From contig CM027378.1 of NCBI GenBank assembly GCA_015680905.1, positions 12,443,001-12,507,000 on the forward strand: a stretch of DNA of 64,000 bases. Reading direction: 5' to 3'. The notes under the pieces are model-generated. The model did no database searches. It was not told the DNA's origin and was given only the letters and a program-made list of their open reading frames with translations. Below are positions 33,963 through 45,540 of this stretch, one piece after another (within the stretch, counting starts at the first letter, position 1; the number at the start of each line of letters is the position of its first letter). The stretch is from Coptis chinensis (Eukaryota > Streptophyta > Magnoliopsida > Ranunculales > Ranunculaceae). Both the position numbers and the translations under genes were made by a program.

Positions 33963-36578
33963 TTATGTACTATTGCACCTTGAGCAATGCATTTTCCTAC
34001 CTTTCTTGCTAAGTTGGTGAGAAGGCTTGTCTTGTGTCACTTGTGTAACCCTTCTAGTACCCACTGCCACCCCTTCCTTTCTTCTATTCTTCTTGGGCCT
34101 ACTAAGCATTCTCCTTTCTATTGGAGGCAAAAAAGCTTCCTTCCTTATTCTATTCCATAGGTTTTGGCCATTCAAAGGTTGCAACACATGACTATATGTC
34201 TTCATATACTCAGTCACAGAATACCAACTTGATATATACTTCAATGGATCAATGTTGACAAAATACATAACAGATATGGAGTGTGCACATGGGATGCCAG
34301 TCAACTCCCACATCTTACAAGTACATATCATAGCTTCCACAGCAACAGTGAAGGCCTCATACTTGTTCTTCCTTACCTCAAATGACTTGGAGCCATTGTA
34401 CTATGCTGTCTAGTATCTATGGTCCTCCTTTTTTTTCTCTAGCTTTTTTATTATCATAGGACATATGTCACCCTTCCATTTTTGCATGTCTGAAATCTTC
34501 TTTTGCATCATTCTCATCACTTGCAACCTGATTTCCTCAAGCATCTCTATGATATTCTTTTCCCTTGCTTCTACTGTGTTTGAATTGAATGTCTCACATA
34601 TATTGTTGTCAACACAGTCAGAAGAATCAAATGTGGTAAAGAATGCCCTTGACCATTGTTTTGGGTTTTGCTTCACCATCAGGTGTTCATATGCTGGTGT
34701 AGAATACTTCTTCAATTCTTCCATGATACCATCAAACTCTTGAGGTGTCTCGCATTTGCTAGCCTTCTAAAATAAGAACTTATACTATAAACCAGGGAAT
34801 GACTTTTTAAATTGGCATAAATATGCCTAGCACAATTCCTGTGCTCAGCAAATGGCAAATAGTCTTTAACTACTTGTACAAGGCCCTTTTGTTAATCACT
34901 TATAATGGTCAAGCCAAGTCCTTGTCCCTTACTGTAACCAAGTCTTGCATTAACAAATCAGGAAACCACTTCCAACTTTTTGAGTTTTGTACTTGTATTA
35001 CCGCCCATGCTATTGGGAACATTTGATTGTTTGCATCCCTCCCAATGGCTGCAAGTAGCTCCCCTTTGTAGTAACCCTTTAAGAAACATCCATCCACCCC
35101 AATAACTAGTCTGCAACCACTTTTCAAAGCATCTATAAGTTCTCTAAACCCTATATACATACTCTTGAAAACTGTAGGTCCATTAGGTTCAGGATTCCAT
35201 GTCACAATGATCCCAATTGTACTACCAGGATTACTCATTTTAAGCTCAAACTAGTAGTCCCATAACTTTGTATATACTCCACCTAACCTACTTTCCACTG
35301 CATCTAGAACTTTCTTCTTAGCCCTACAACATTGACACAATGTCACATCTAGCTTAAACTTATAAGATATATGTTCTTTCAAATTTTTCAACTTTATTTT
35401 AGGGTACTTGAGTATCTTGTCATGATAGATCCTAGCAATCCATTTACAGTTAGCAACTCGAACATCAAAGACCTTGGAACATGTATGTTCCTCTATATAA
35501 GATTTTATTTGAAAAATTCTTTTTGTATTCATCCAACTAGCATACAATCTGAAAGAACACCCCTCAGCACAGATTACAAGAATTTTTTTCTTGTTGTTCA
35601 ACTTGAACCACAATTGGTACCCATGTGCAACTGCAAAGTCCTTCAAACAATCTTTCAATTGATTAACATTAGTAAAGACCATCCCTAGTGCGGGTCTCAC
35701 ATGAAACACATCAGTTTTGGGATCAAAAGTAGGGTACTTCATCTTCTTGAACTTTCTAAGTATGGTACCATCATCATCCACATCCACATCTGTATCAGGG
35801 CTATCATAATCACTAGAATCTAAATAGTCACTATCAACATCTTTTAGTTTCACCTCTTCATCACTTGCAACATTCCTTGCTTCATCAACATTCATTGCTT
35901 CATACACATCACTGCCATCACTAGTTATAGCTTGATCAACAGTTCCACCATTCAATGCTTGATCACCACTCTCACCATTCACTGCTTCATCACCACCATT
36001 TTTAGTCACTGGAATATTTTCAGGTTCATCATCATCCCAAATGGATTTCATTCTTGCAATTCTTCTTAGCCTGTTTCTTTCTTCAACCATTTTTCTAACT
36101 TCAATCAGCTCCTCATCATTATCAGACAACTCAAGCAAATCCTCAAATTTAAATTCATCCTCAGACTCACTACAAGAAAGATAAACCCTCTCATTCTGTA
36201 ATTGAGTTTGTATCTCTTGCTCTTCCCCATCCTCTAACTTTACTTCTTCAATAACATGTTCAACAATCAACTCATGCTCAGTATACACCTCAATACCATT
36301 CCCAGCCTTAGTTTCTTTCAACATTTCCATCACACCACAATCATCATGAACCAATATATAGCTAGTGCCTCTAAACCCATAGAAGTGAATTTTGATGATA
36401 TTGGAATAACCAACCCATCTACAAGTTCTTTCAAATCAAAATAACCAAACCTATTAGGATTAATATTGTAAAAATATGATACCTTACCCCCACGATAGTG
36501 AAGCTTTGGAGTCGTAGCAAATCCTCCTCCATGATGGAGATGAATATCAATACTATTCACTACATAATTAAACAACAC
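33963..36578 (-). pseudogene. MULE transposase (mudrA-like) with few disabling changes
   Basis: The N-terminal domain (36578 on) has the family pattern HHGGGF, YRGGKVSYFYNI and GYFDLKELV. A one-base shift near 36390 moves to a frame open from 36354 to 35251 with an acidic linker. The MuDR N-terminal transposase domain follows (FHVRPALGMVFTN, VICAEGCSFRLYASW, HTCSKVFDVRVANCKWIA). An in-frame TAG precedes MSNPGSTIG. The catalytic MULE domain has VIGVDGCFLKG and FPIAWAVIQVQNSKSWKWF. After further stops (34909, and near 34410) the SWIM finger appears as CTCKMWELTGIPCAHS, then a basic C terminus. An exon-like tail at about 33815-33650 may be a last exon. The enzyme cuts and moves the element, but this copy is inactive. 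Confidence 0.92.
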
Positions 36579-37076
36579 ATTATATTAATAATAAATTAAC
36601 AACAATAATATTTTAATACTAATTGAATAATATTTATGCTTACTTGAATCAAATCAATTCCCAATATTAGTTAACAATGCGAGTTCACAAACAACTTTCT
36701 ACAGTTTCTAGGGTTTTATGGTTTTCAGGTTATGTAGGGAGAGAGAGATGTTGGACAAATGTTGGAAATTAGGGTTTTATGATAGATCCCCCATTTTCAC
36801 TTAACTGTTGGAAATGAGCGCGAAAAATGAGAAATGAGAGGGAAGTTTGAGTCACGTGCTTCTAACGTGCTTCATTTTGAGCTTGTGTGGCACAATGTCA
36901 TAGGGAACCCATGCCACGTTAGAAAAAACATGACACATGTTGACCACGTGAGCACAAGTTGAACGGAATTTGGCCTATGGTCGTCACCTGAAAGAAAATG
37001 CAAAGTACAAACTACTGCAGTGCAAAAAAAAAATGTAAAGTACGTTGTACATTATGCCCATTAAGGGAAATATCTA

Positions 37077-39160
37077 AATCAAAAAGTTACTATTTATCAC
37101 ACCCATGATCATAAAATATTAAGTTAAGGTTCTATTCATAAATATAGAAAAGACTGACTAATCATCCTTACTAGAGCTTATTCATTTTTAACCATTTTGA
37201 TTCCTTTCTCTTTTCTAAGCAACGGAATTTCTACCTCACCTTTAGATTATAATTCTGACTTCAAATCTTACAATTTCATACACTCACAAGAAAATCTCTC
37301 TCAGATAAGTTTTCTATTTTACCTCCATATGCAGGGAAATGAGTAAAAAGTAGAACATCCCACATATTTAGTCAGAAAGACGGAAATTTGCAAATATATA
37401 AATAAAGTCTCATGGAAAGAATGTCAATCACATTTGAAGTGTCGCGTCCTTCACTTTAGCACATCCTCTCACTTATTCTACACTTCATATCATACTTTAG
37501 TGATAAGTCTGGGTATTAAGACGGGGCTTAGGACATGTTAACAAGAAAAGGGTAAAAGGGATTCAAATATTTCAGAGAATATACTAAAGACCATTTAGCT
37601 TTTGACCTTCTTGGAAATTGTCTTCACTTGTAGACTGCAACACTTGAACTATATCACTACTTCTGCTTAATTATTTATATTTCTTTTCTTTATTTATTTT
37701 TTTTTCTTTGAGCAAAAGGAATGATTTTCTTCATTTAACTTTGGTAAAATTTCCTTCAAAATCTTCTTCGTTCTAGCTTTCTCTTTAGTTCTTTAGAAAT
37801 CCTCAGAAATATGGGTAAGGCTAATAATATGGGGCATACTCCTTATCTGGTGTTGGGTTTAAGATGATTGGTTTAAGAATAAAAGGCTTAATATATAAGG
37901 CTATGATAATCCTACTAGGTGGGATAAAGGTTGATTGGTTCACTACTTGACTTATCAGTATGATATTTCGCTTTGAATATACTAGAAGACCTAATGGCTA
38001 TCTCCCCAGTTGATGCCAACTCGTGATTGACCAAATCAAGAATAAATGAGACTACACAACGAATTTAAGCACAAAAAAATGATTGAGTCAACTTGGACTC
38101 AGATTTACGTAAATATTCTTCAAGAAATTAAAATTGAAAGGCTAAAGTCTCACAGGTCAAGTATATGTCATAATCCTGTAGTTTGGTAGAAGTTTAAGTT
38201 GCTTTTTCATTTGAAATTCCTCTAGTGGTGTATTATATGAACTTACTCTAGACTAAGACTTTTATCAGTGAGATCTATTTTTAGTAATAGAAACTTAGTC
38301 TAAAAGTCTTACTAATCCTGACTATGACTTATAATTTCCAATTTCATTAATCAGTTTAAATGATAAAAATATAGTTTTCACCTAGAATCATCATAATTCA
38401 CATATAAACTTTCAAAATATTGTAATTAAAATATTGTAAAATTTTAATTCTCACCCCCCCCCCTAACTAAATTAGGCATTGTCCTCAATGACTAAATAAA
38501 ATAACTGAAAGCTTACCATAATTCAAATGATCAGAGAATGAGGGCTATTACCTTAAATACGTGCAAAATTACATCAGCTAAAATCTGTAAAATTTATATC
38601 CTTAACAAAACAAATAAGAGTAATGATTCGGAAGGATCAATAATTACTACAACGACTAAATATTTGTCATGTGCTCGATCTGTAAAGTTATACGTCTCTA
38701 AAAAGGCGGAGAAAAAGTGCTAGAGTGGAATGCATGAGCCACATGTACAAATAACATGACTGAAAATAAATTAATAAATAAAAAATAAATAGACAACAAT
38801 TAATAAAATAACAATAACTAGAATCAATAGTTTCATTGTTTATTAGAATACAAGTGGTTGTAAAAAAAAAATAAGAGTGATAAATCCATAAGAGACAATC
38901 AAGTACATGAGTGATAAAAAATAGTTATTCAGAAAATGCGGAACTACGAGAGTTCAAATTTCTCTACTATAAAATCAGTTATGATAACAGGGTCAGATTC
39001 ATTATCCCAGTACAACTCCATTTTCCCACTCGCCTCCTTGCAATCGATTCGATAATCATAAAAATATCTAACAATATCTTCATAACATTTGTCCCTCTTA
39101 GAATAATTAAAAAAAAAAAAAAAAAAACAATCCCAACCATGACTTTCACATTATTATTAT
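37077..39160 (-). other. Gypsy-type element 3' region, copy A of a long inverted repeat
   Basis: This is non-coding sequence read on the minus strand. It continues 31680-31949 across the MULE and ends at the LINE insertion at 39161. From about 37300 to 39160 it is the reverse complement of 62100-64000, including a C-run at 38453-38463 (GTTAGGGGGG on the sense strand). No gene was recognised; the short ORFs at 38538 and 38911 have no features. Confidence 0.75.
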
Positions 39161-39161
39161 T

Positions 39162-39351
39162 GGGTGTCATTATGGATAAATTGAGTGGCGAAATAGTTAG
39201 GAATTAAAGTTACTAAATTGCTTGTATGCGGTCTGATCATTGGCTCTGCTATACATACTATGTCAGGATTGTGAGAGGTGGTAATTTCTCTTAATTTGTC
39301 AATAGCATTTGTTTTTCTGGCTCCCCTTATATTCCAATATATAACATTCAT
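39162..39351 (-). pseudogene. Start of LINE ORF2 (endonuclease N terminus) in the inverted segment
   Basis: The ATG at 39351 opens MNVIYWNIRGARKTNAIDKL, with DIVCIAEPMI and VTLIPNYFATQF. This is the first strand and catalytic Glu region of the LINE endonuclease. It stops at the left element boundary. The missing continuation (LVKEGTIVSTIHSS) is found in sense orientation at about 41180, so only a few codons, if any, were lost between the two parts. Confidence 0.85.
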
Positions 39352-39373
39352 TGAGGTAAGAGGGGTGTAGTTG

Positions 39374-41027
39374 TTACGTAAGACAGAGGTACTTTGCTAG
39401 TGGGGGGATCCGAGGGTGTTCTCCCAACTCCTTTGTCTGCATTTTTCCTCGATCTACCTCTCCTCTTGGGCACCGTTGTTTGACCTTCCCAAATCTAAGT
39501 AACTGCCTCAATTTCTTGCAGTAGTGGTTGAGTAGTTGGTACTGTCTCTTCTTCCATATCCAGTTCCGAGAAAGCATTTGTTGTTTCTATATTTGCGTTT
39601 ATAATTGCTGATGGCAGTACACCCTCCACCCTATTCACCTTTTTTATAGGAGGTAAAAGTATTTGAAAAATCATATCATTCTGTGCCAAGATAAGTGGAG
39701 CAACAGTGGCGAGCTCGGTGGTCTCTACCAACTCAACTGAACTTGGGGCCTTTTCTTCTGTATTGGGGACTACTAAAGTAGTAGTGGTTATCTTGGTTTC
39801 AGTAGCATGATTTTCCACCAATTGCTCGGTTTCAGTAGCATTTTGGAAAACCAATTGCTCGGTTTCAGTAGCATCATTTTCCACCAATTGCTCGTTTTCT
39901 GCATTAGTCTCAATGGCCCCTGTAGGAGTCGCAACATTAGTTATGGTTTCTGTCTCGACTATAGGAGAATCAGTTGTGTGTTATGTATCCTCTACTTGAA
40001 TTGGAGAGCTTTGTTGACCATCCTTGGTCTTCTTTCTCCATCTCTTTTTCTGATTCTTCGACATGTTCTCAGCAGCTTCGTTGGCCTGTGGAGGTGGTGT
40101 AGTATCAACAACCACTGATTTACCTTTGGTTTTGGCTAGATCTTTCTGTAGATGCTTACAATTTGCAACATTGTGACCTACACCTTTGCAATGTGAATAG
40201 AACTCGGGGGTCTTCCCCAACTAAATATTTTACCAAAACCCCACATTATACTTCTTAGATTCAATCCATATTTTCTCTGGAATGAGATTAGATAGGTCTA
40301 TATCTACCAATACACTTGCATAGAACCCCAGTTCTCGCTTGGCCGTGGTTTCGTCCACATGGATTGGTCTACCTAGTGCTCGACCCATGGCTAGTAAATT
40401 CTTGAGTTCCCAATACTCCAAGCTAAGGCCAGGGAAGCGTACCAATACTGCTGCGTGTGATTGGATCTCCCTTTCTGTCGAGAAATTAGGTGACCATTTC
40501 GTGAGCCTCAAAATTTAGGTGTCTACCTTCCAAGAACCTTGGTTCCACACTTTTTGGTAGTCTTCTGCTTCATCGAATCTGAACATTATAAATCCCTTGC
40601 CCAGAGGAGTAATAGACCAGTTACCATTAGGTGCCCAAAGTTTCGCTACGATACCATGGACTTGTTCGAGTTTTACCCTATTCAAATCCAATCTTCCCAC
40701 CAACGAAAATTTGCAAAAGTCCCTGCCTTTTTCCAACTCCTCATCAATCAAATGGACTGATGGAAATCCTCCATATTCCCCAGGAACTGGGAGCATCGAG
40801 GTGTCAATCTCCTAACCATATTTAGCTTTCACTACGGTCGTATACGATTTTGTTGTTGGTGCATCTGTTTCCTTTCCATTACTTGTTGCAGTAACAATAG
40901 CTTGAGTGATTGAAGAACCACCCGAACCATCTAAGAAACCCCAAGGACAGATAGAACCTTGTTGATCCATTAGAACCAATAAAAGAAGAAAATTTCCGAT
41001 GAAAAATGCCCGAAAGGGCAGAGTCAA
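39374..41027 (-). pseudogene. LINE ORF1 in the inverted segment (DUF4283, degenerate zinc knuckle)
   Basis: One minus-strand frame runs from 41027 to 39981 and is broken only by single stop codons (near 40812, 40515, 40230-40221 and 39981). It carries a DUF4283 domain (FCKFSLVGRLDLNRVK, NGNWSITPLGKGFIMFRF, YQKVWNQGSWKVD). A conserved region follows (VLVRFPGLSLEYW, YASVLVDIDLS). A knuckle reads YSHCKGVGHNVANC, with the first Cys replaced by Tyr. A frameshift precedes the acidic and then basic C-terminal part (39887-39374), which contains repeated ATETEQLV units. The alternative start is Met at 40966. Confidence 0.85.
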
Positions 41028-41169
41028 CGTCCGTTGTGGCTAGTCAACCCATACAAAAAGGAAACTTTCCCTCCACGAAAGAAGAAAGATCGAGATCTTA
41101 TCTTCCAAAAGAACTAAAAAAAGAAATAAAATGGTAAAAGACTGTAATGCCCTCTGAAAACTTAAAAAG

Positions 41170-44100
41170 GAAATAAGTGGCTATGGATTCTTGTCAAAGA
41201 AGGTACTATAGTATCCACCATCCACTCATCAGATCAACATATTTCCGTCCTTATAGATGACTGTGTGATCTCTTTTGTACACGCCAATTGCAATCTGGGC
41301 CACAGAAGAAGACTATGGAGTGAATTAGAGGTACTCAACCACACCCAACCATGGTTGGTCATAGGAGACTTCAATTGTGTTCTCAAATATGAAGAAAAAC
41401 GAGGGCTACCACCTAACAGAATCGCCATGAATGAGTTTCACGCTTGCATTAACACATGTCAACTGATAGAAAGTTCTTTTGATGGTATGGAGTTCACTTG
41501 GTCGAATAACCAAAAGGACTATAGGAGACAGGTGTCCAAGCTTGACAGAGCTTTCTTCAATTCAACTTGGAATAAAAAATATGGAGGGTGAAAATACAAA
41601 GTGGGGTCTAGAAACGCTTCCGATCATGCTCCCTTGATTGGTATGCATTTTTTGATCCCCAAACCAAAGAACTCTCCTTTCATATTCAATAAGGTGTGGA
41701 GTACACATCCAACCTTTATGGATATGGTTCAGAGCAACCGAATCGGTGGTAACTGGGGGTCCTATCATTCAGGTGATGAAGAAACTTCAAAGGCTCAAGG
41801 CAGAAATCAAAGTATGGAATCGTGAAGTGTTTGGGCATTTGGACACCAATATAAGAAAGGCAAAAGGTGAACTTATGCATACCCCAAGCTAGAGCGGACC
41901 AACTACTATATGATTTACCTTTGCAGAATTTGGTTATACATAAGCAAGAACTCCTCGAAACGGCCAGGAATAATAGGGCAAGCCTCTGGAGACAGAAAAG
42001 CAGACTGAAATTCGATGAAGAGATGGATTGCAACTCAAAATACTTCCATAACACATTAAAATTTCGACAAGGAGCAGCTATAATCTCTAAATTGGAAACC
42101 AAAGAAGGGGTTTTGTTAACTGACCAGCAACACATAAGAGATTACATCATCCAGTTTTATGAAGAAAAATACAAAGAAGTACCAACTGTACAAGATGACC
42201 ATCTCCTAAGTTTGGTCCCCAATCTTGTAACAACAAAAGACAATTGCATGCTCACCATGATACCTTATTATGCAGAAATAGAGCAAGTTATGTTCTCCAT
42301 GAAAACAGATAGCTCTCCTGGCCCAGATGGTTTTTAGGGGCACTTTTATCACCAATGTTGGCCTACAATCAAGTTGGAGGTATACAAAGCAGTCCAATCT
42401 TTCTTCATCCAAGTGATAGTGCCTAAGGGTCTAAACTCAAACTTTGTCACTTTGATTCCTAAGGTGAAAAATGCGAGTAAACTCAGCAACTTCAGACCTA
42501 TATGTGTTGGTAACTTTCTTATGAAGATTATATCAAAGCTTTTGCAGCTGAGACTTAACATGATTGCCGACAAAATTATCACAAAAGAACAGACAGGTTT
42601 TGTTCCAGCGAGATCAGCTCAGTCTTCGATTGCCTTAGCTTCTGAGCTCTTTAATGAGATGAAAACAAAAAGACATGGTGGGAATGTGGCAATATAACTT
42701 GTTATATGTCAAGCATACGATTCTATGAGTTGGAACTTCTTATGTCAAGTTTTGAGTAAATTGGGCTTTTCTAGTACTTGGATCAGATGGATAAAAGCAA
42801 TTATGAGTTCTGCGTTCATATCAGTGATGCTTAATGGTGGCCCTATTGGTTTTTTCTCCATGGGAAGGGGCCTCAAACAAGGAGACCCTCTTTCTCCCTT
42901 GTTATTTGCTATCGCAGAAGATGCCCTAAGTAGGGGATTTCACCACTTAAGAACACTTTGCCTGGTCAAGCCAATGGTTACTTTCATGGATTTTCAAGCT
43001 CCTAGTCACCTCTTTTTTGCCGATGACATCATCATATTTGCAAATGGTGATATAAGAGGTCTGAGGCACATCAACAATCTGTTGGGTAGATATCAGTTGG
43101 CATCTGGGCAGTGCTTGAATAAAGACAAGTCCAAGATCTTTATGAGTGGTTTCAGATAATTGAGAAAGGAGAGGGCAATACAGGTTCTATTAATTCCCGA
43201 AGGCTTTCTACCAGAAAAATACTTGGGAGTATCCATGGTGCAAGGGCGAATAACAAGACAGACAGTGACTCCAGTCCTAGATAAGATTAAAAAGAAACTC
43301 ACTTGCTGGAAGGGTAGAAATCTTTCTTTCCAAGGAAGAAACATTCTTATCAAAGCCGTGTTGTGCAGTACACCAATCTATAATATGGCAGTATATAAAT
43401 GGTCGTCTTCTATCATAAAGGAAGCAGAGACACTCATGCGAAACTTCTTATGGATAGGGGACCCTTCAAAAAGGAGAATCACGACTGTGAGTTGGGAAAA
43501 ATCATGCAAGCCTGTTCAAGAAGGAGGGATTGGAATTAAAAGGATGAGAGAAATTAACCTTTCTATGCAGATGAAACTAGCCTAGTCGATCTTAAATGGT
43601 AAAGACGACTTCGCCATGCTCATGAGATCTAAATTCACAGGAAGGAATGGAGGTTTTATTCACTACCATAAACTATCCTCGATCTGGCCAGGAATCAAGG
43701 AAGCACTCTTTGAGGTTACAACCAGAAGTCAATGGATAATTGGGAATGGTAACAAGGTCAACATCTGGAGAGATAATTGGCTCGGGGACTTTTCTCTACA
43801 ACAACTTATGCACTTGAGTGATCGAGATATAGCAGGCCACAATGCTAAGTTATCGACTATGGTCAATGACAATGTAATTGTCATACCCCAGAGTCTCATG
43901 CATGTTCTGGACAATCTAGGAGTCAGCCCAAGATCTCCAATTATTTGCAACTCCGAAGTCGAAGATTATAGAATATGGTGCCAAGATTCTAAAGGCAAGT
44001 TTTCCACAAAATCTGCTTTCGAAAGTATCAGAAGAACTAGACCAAAAGTAAGTTGGTACAAAAACATTTGGAACAACTTCATTCACCCAAGAACTACTGC

Positions 44101-45200
44101 TACAGGGTGGAAGCTCCTCCATGGCTGCGTTGCAACAGATGACAGAATCCAAAAATCCGGTATCCGATTAGTATCTGCATGCAGGTTGTGTAAATTAGCA
44201 GAAGATCACCTAATAACTACTGCTACAGGGTGGAAGCTCCTCCATGGCTGCGTTGCAACAAATGACAGAATCCAAAAATCCGGTATCCTATTAATTAGTA
44301 TCTGCATGCAGGTCGTGTAAATCAGCAGAAGAGAATCTAACACACTTGTTATGGGAGTGTAATTTTTCTACACAATTGTGGACATGGCTAGCTACGGGCT
44401 TTCTTATTCAACAACCTCTTCTAGGTTTTAAGGAAGCAATTCTTCTCTCTAAGTCTTGGAGCCCGATGATGAAACAAATTTGGAACTCAGGGGTGGTGGC
44501 AGCAATGGTAAGCTTATGGAACATGAGGAACAAGGTGTACTTTGAGAGTAAAGTATCCAATCTTATGGACTATAAACAGTTTGTTAGAGCTCAAATCGTA
44601 TGCACCCATCACCGGAGTAAAGCTTGCAATGGGAACAACAACTGGGAAACACTAGTTCTGACGAACTAGGCAGTAACTCCAAGACCCAAACAAGCACCTC
44701 AACTGAAGACATGTGTTTGGATTCCTCCAGAACCAAACATCATGAAGCTCAACATTGACAGGGCAGTGTTTGGGAGTCCAGGGCCTTCGGGCATTGGGAT
44801 ATGTTGCAGAGATTCTAAAGGAGAGTTCATCTTCACTTTTTGCAAAAGACTAACAAATGGTACTATAGATAGAGCTGAAGCTTATGCAGTTGTCGAAAGG
44901 ATTGAAATAGCTATCAGTAGAGGCTTCTATCATCTTTGGGTGGAGTCAGACTCTCTCTCAACTGTTACCTCTTTCAGTTCAGGCGGAATACCATGAGAAT
45001 TACATTCAACACGGAAGAGATGCAAACATAAAATCACATCGATCAGGTTCACTCATATATGGAGGGAAGCCAACATATCTGCGGATACCCTTGCTAAAGC
45101 TGGAGCTGCTCTTCCCGTCGACGATTTCCTGTTTTTTGTAGGAAAGCCCACATGGCTACTCAAATGGGAATGCCCATTTGAGCATTTTAGTAGAATATGT
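41170..45200 (+). pseudogene. LINE ORF2 in sense: endonuclease, RT, zinc-binding and RNase H domains
   Basis: The endonuclease remainder shows SFVHANCN, WLVIGDFN, MEFTWSNN and SDHAPLI. Reverse transcriptase follows with SSPGPDGF, LSNFRPICVGNFLMKII, GFVPARSAQSS, QAYDSMSW, GLKQGDPLSPLLF and an intact LFFADDIIIF (about 43009-43041). The zinc-binding RT-associated region (WKLLHGCVATDDRIQKSG, CRLCKLAEDHL) is duplicated in tandem. A type I RNase H domain ends the protein (LNIDRAVFGSPGPSGIG, RAEAYAVV, WVESDSLS, 44742-44996). Around eight stops or frameshifts break it. The RNase H first Asp region is NIDRA instead of the usual NTDGA. Confidence 0.92.
44092..44336 (+). repeat. 123-bp in-frame tandem duplication in the LINE zinc-binding region
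   Basis: The phrase starting ACTACTGCTACAGGGTGGAA occurs at 44093 and again at 44216, a 123-bp period equal to 41 codons. The reading frame passes through both. The second copy has a small insertion (TTAAT) that then shifts the frame. Confidence 0.85.
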
Positions 45201-45319
45201 TAATGCCTCCTAGATAGAGATATCTATGGATGGTTATGAACTTGTAACTGAGAGATTGCTCCGGCAAGATTTCAGAACCATTCTTTTGTTTTTTCTTTAA
45301 TATATTTTCACCTTACCAA

Positions 45320-45332
45320 GTAAAAAAAAAAA

Positions 45333-45369
<37 letters not shown>

Positions 45370-45371
45370 TA
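45320..45371 (+). repeat. (ATT)n microsatellite at the LINE 3' junction
   Basis: About eleven ATT units follow the A-run at the LINE 3' end. The left flank of the LINE holds only four units, so the array probably grew from the target-site duplication. Confidence 0.8.
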
Positions 45372-45540
45372 ACATTGTTATCAAACAACTCTCCATAGTG
45401 AAGTTCAACGTGGATCTTTCGTTTCGTCGCCATGTACAATTGTTTATGAATTGGTCCTAGAAATGACTAAAGGTATATTGGCCAAACTTAAGAAAAGAGG
45501 GCAAAAAGAAAAAAAAGACAAAAAAAAAAAAGGACCAATG
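45372..45540 (-). other. Continuation of retroelement copy A beyond the LINE
   Basis: ACATTGTTATCAAACAACTC and the following roughly 100 bp match the reverse complement of 62030-62140 with moderate divergence. This restores the continuity of copy A across the LINE insertion. Similarity fades after about 45500 in an A-rich tract. Confidence 0.65.

Larger units (their letters stand above)
31959..37067 (-). mobile_element. MuDR-like (MULE) transposon with transposase and GRF zinc-finger ORF
   Basis: The terminal inverted repeats are about 150 bp. Both contain TTAATGGGCATAATGTACAA, and the left end starts CACTTAATGGGC. The flanks carry a 9-bp direct duplication with one mismatch: AAATGTCTA (31950-31958) and AAATATCTA (37068-37076). 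Inside are a minus-strand mudrA-type transposase with few lesions and a plus-strand small ORF with a GRF zinc finger. The two converge, each starting near its own TIR. The element interrupts the 3' region of the gypsy-type element. Confidence 0.92.
39162..45319 (+). mobile_element. L1-type LINE with inverted 5' segment (twin priming)
   Basis: Reading left to right, the element shows the endonuclease start and ORF1 in antisense (39162 to about 41027). The 5' leader follows in antisense (to about 41160). The rest of ORF2 is then in sense (about 41170-45200), with a 3' UTR and an A-run near 45318. The sequence ACATTATTATTATT lies on both sides (before 39162, and after the A-run where it is expanded to a longer ATT array), so it is the likely target-site duplication. 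This is the layout predicted by twin priming during target-primed reverse transcription. Confidence 0.88.

Noticed and set aside
34465-36444. Plus-strand ORFs opposite the MULE transposase
   Set aside because: They are antisense shadows of the transposase and carry no known motif.
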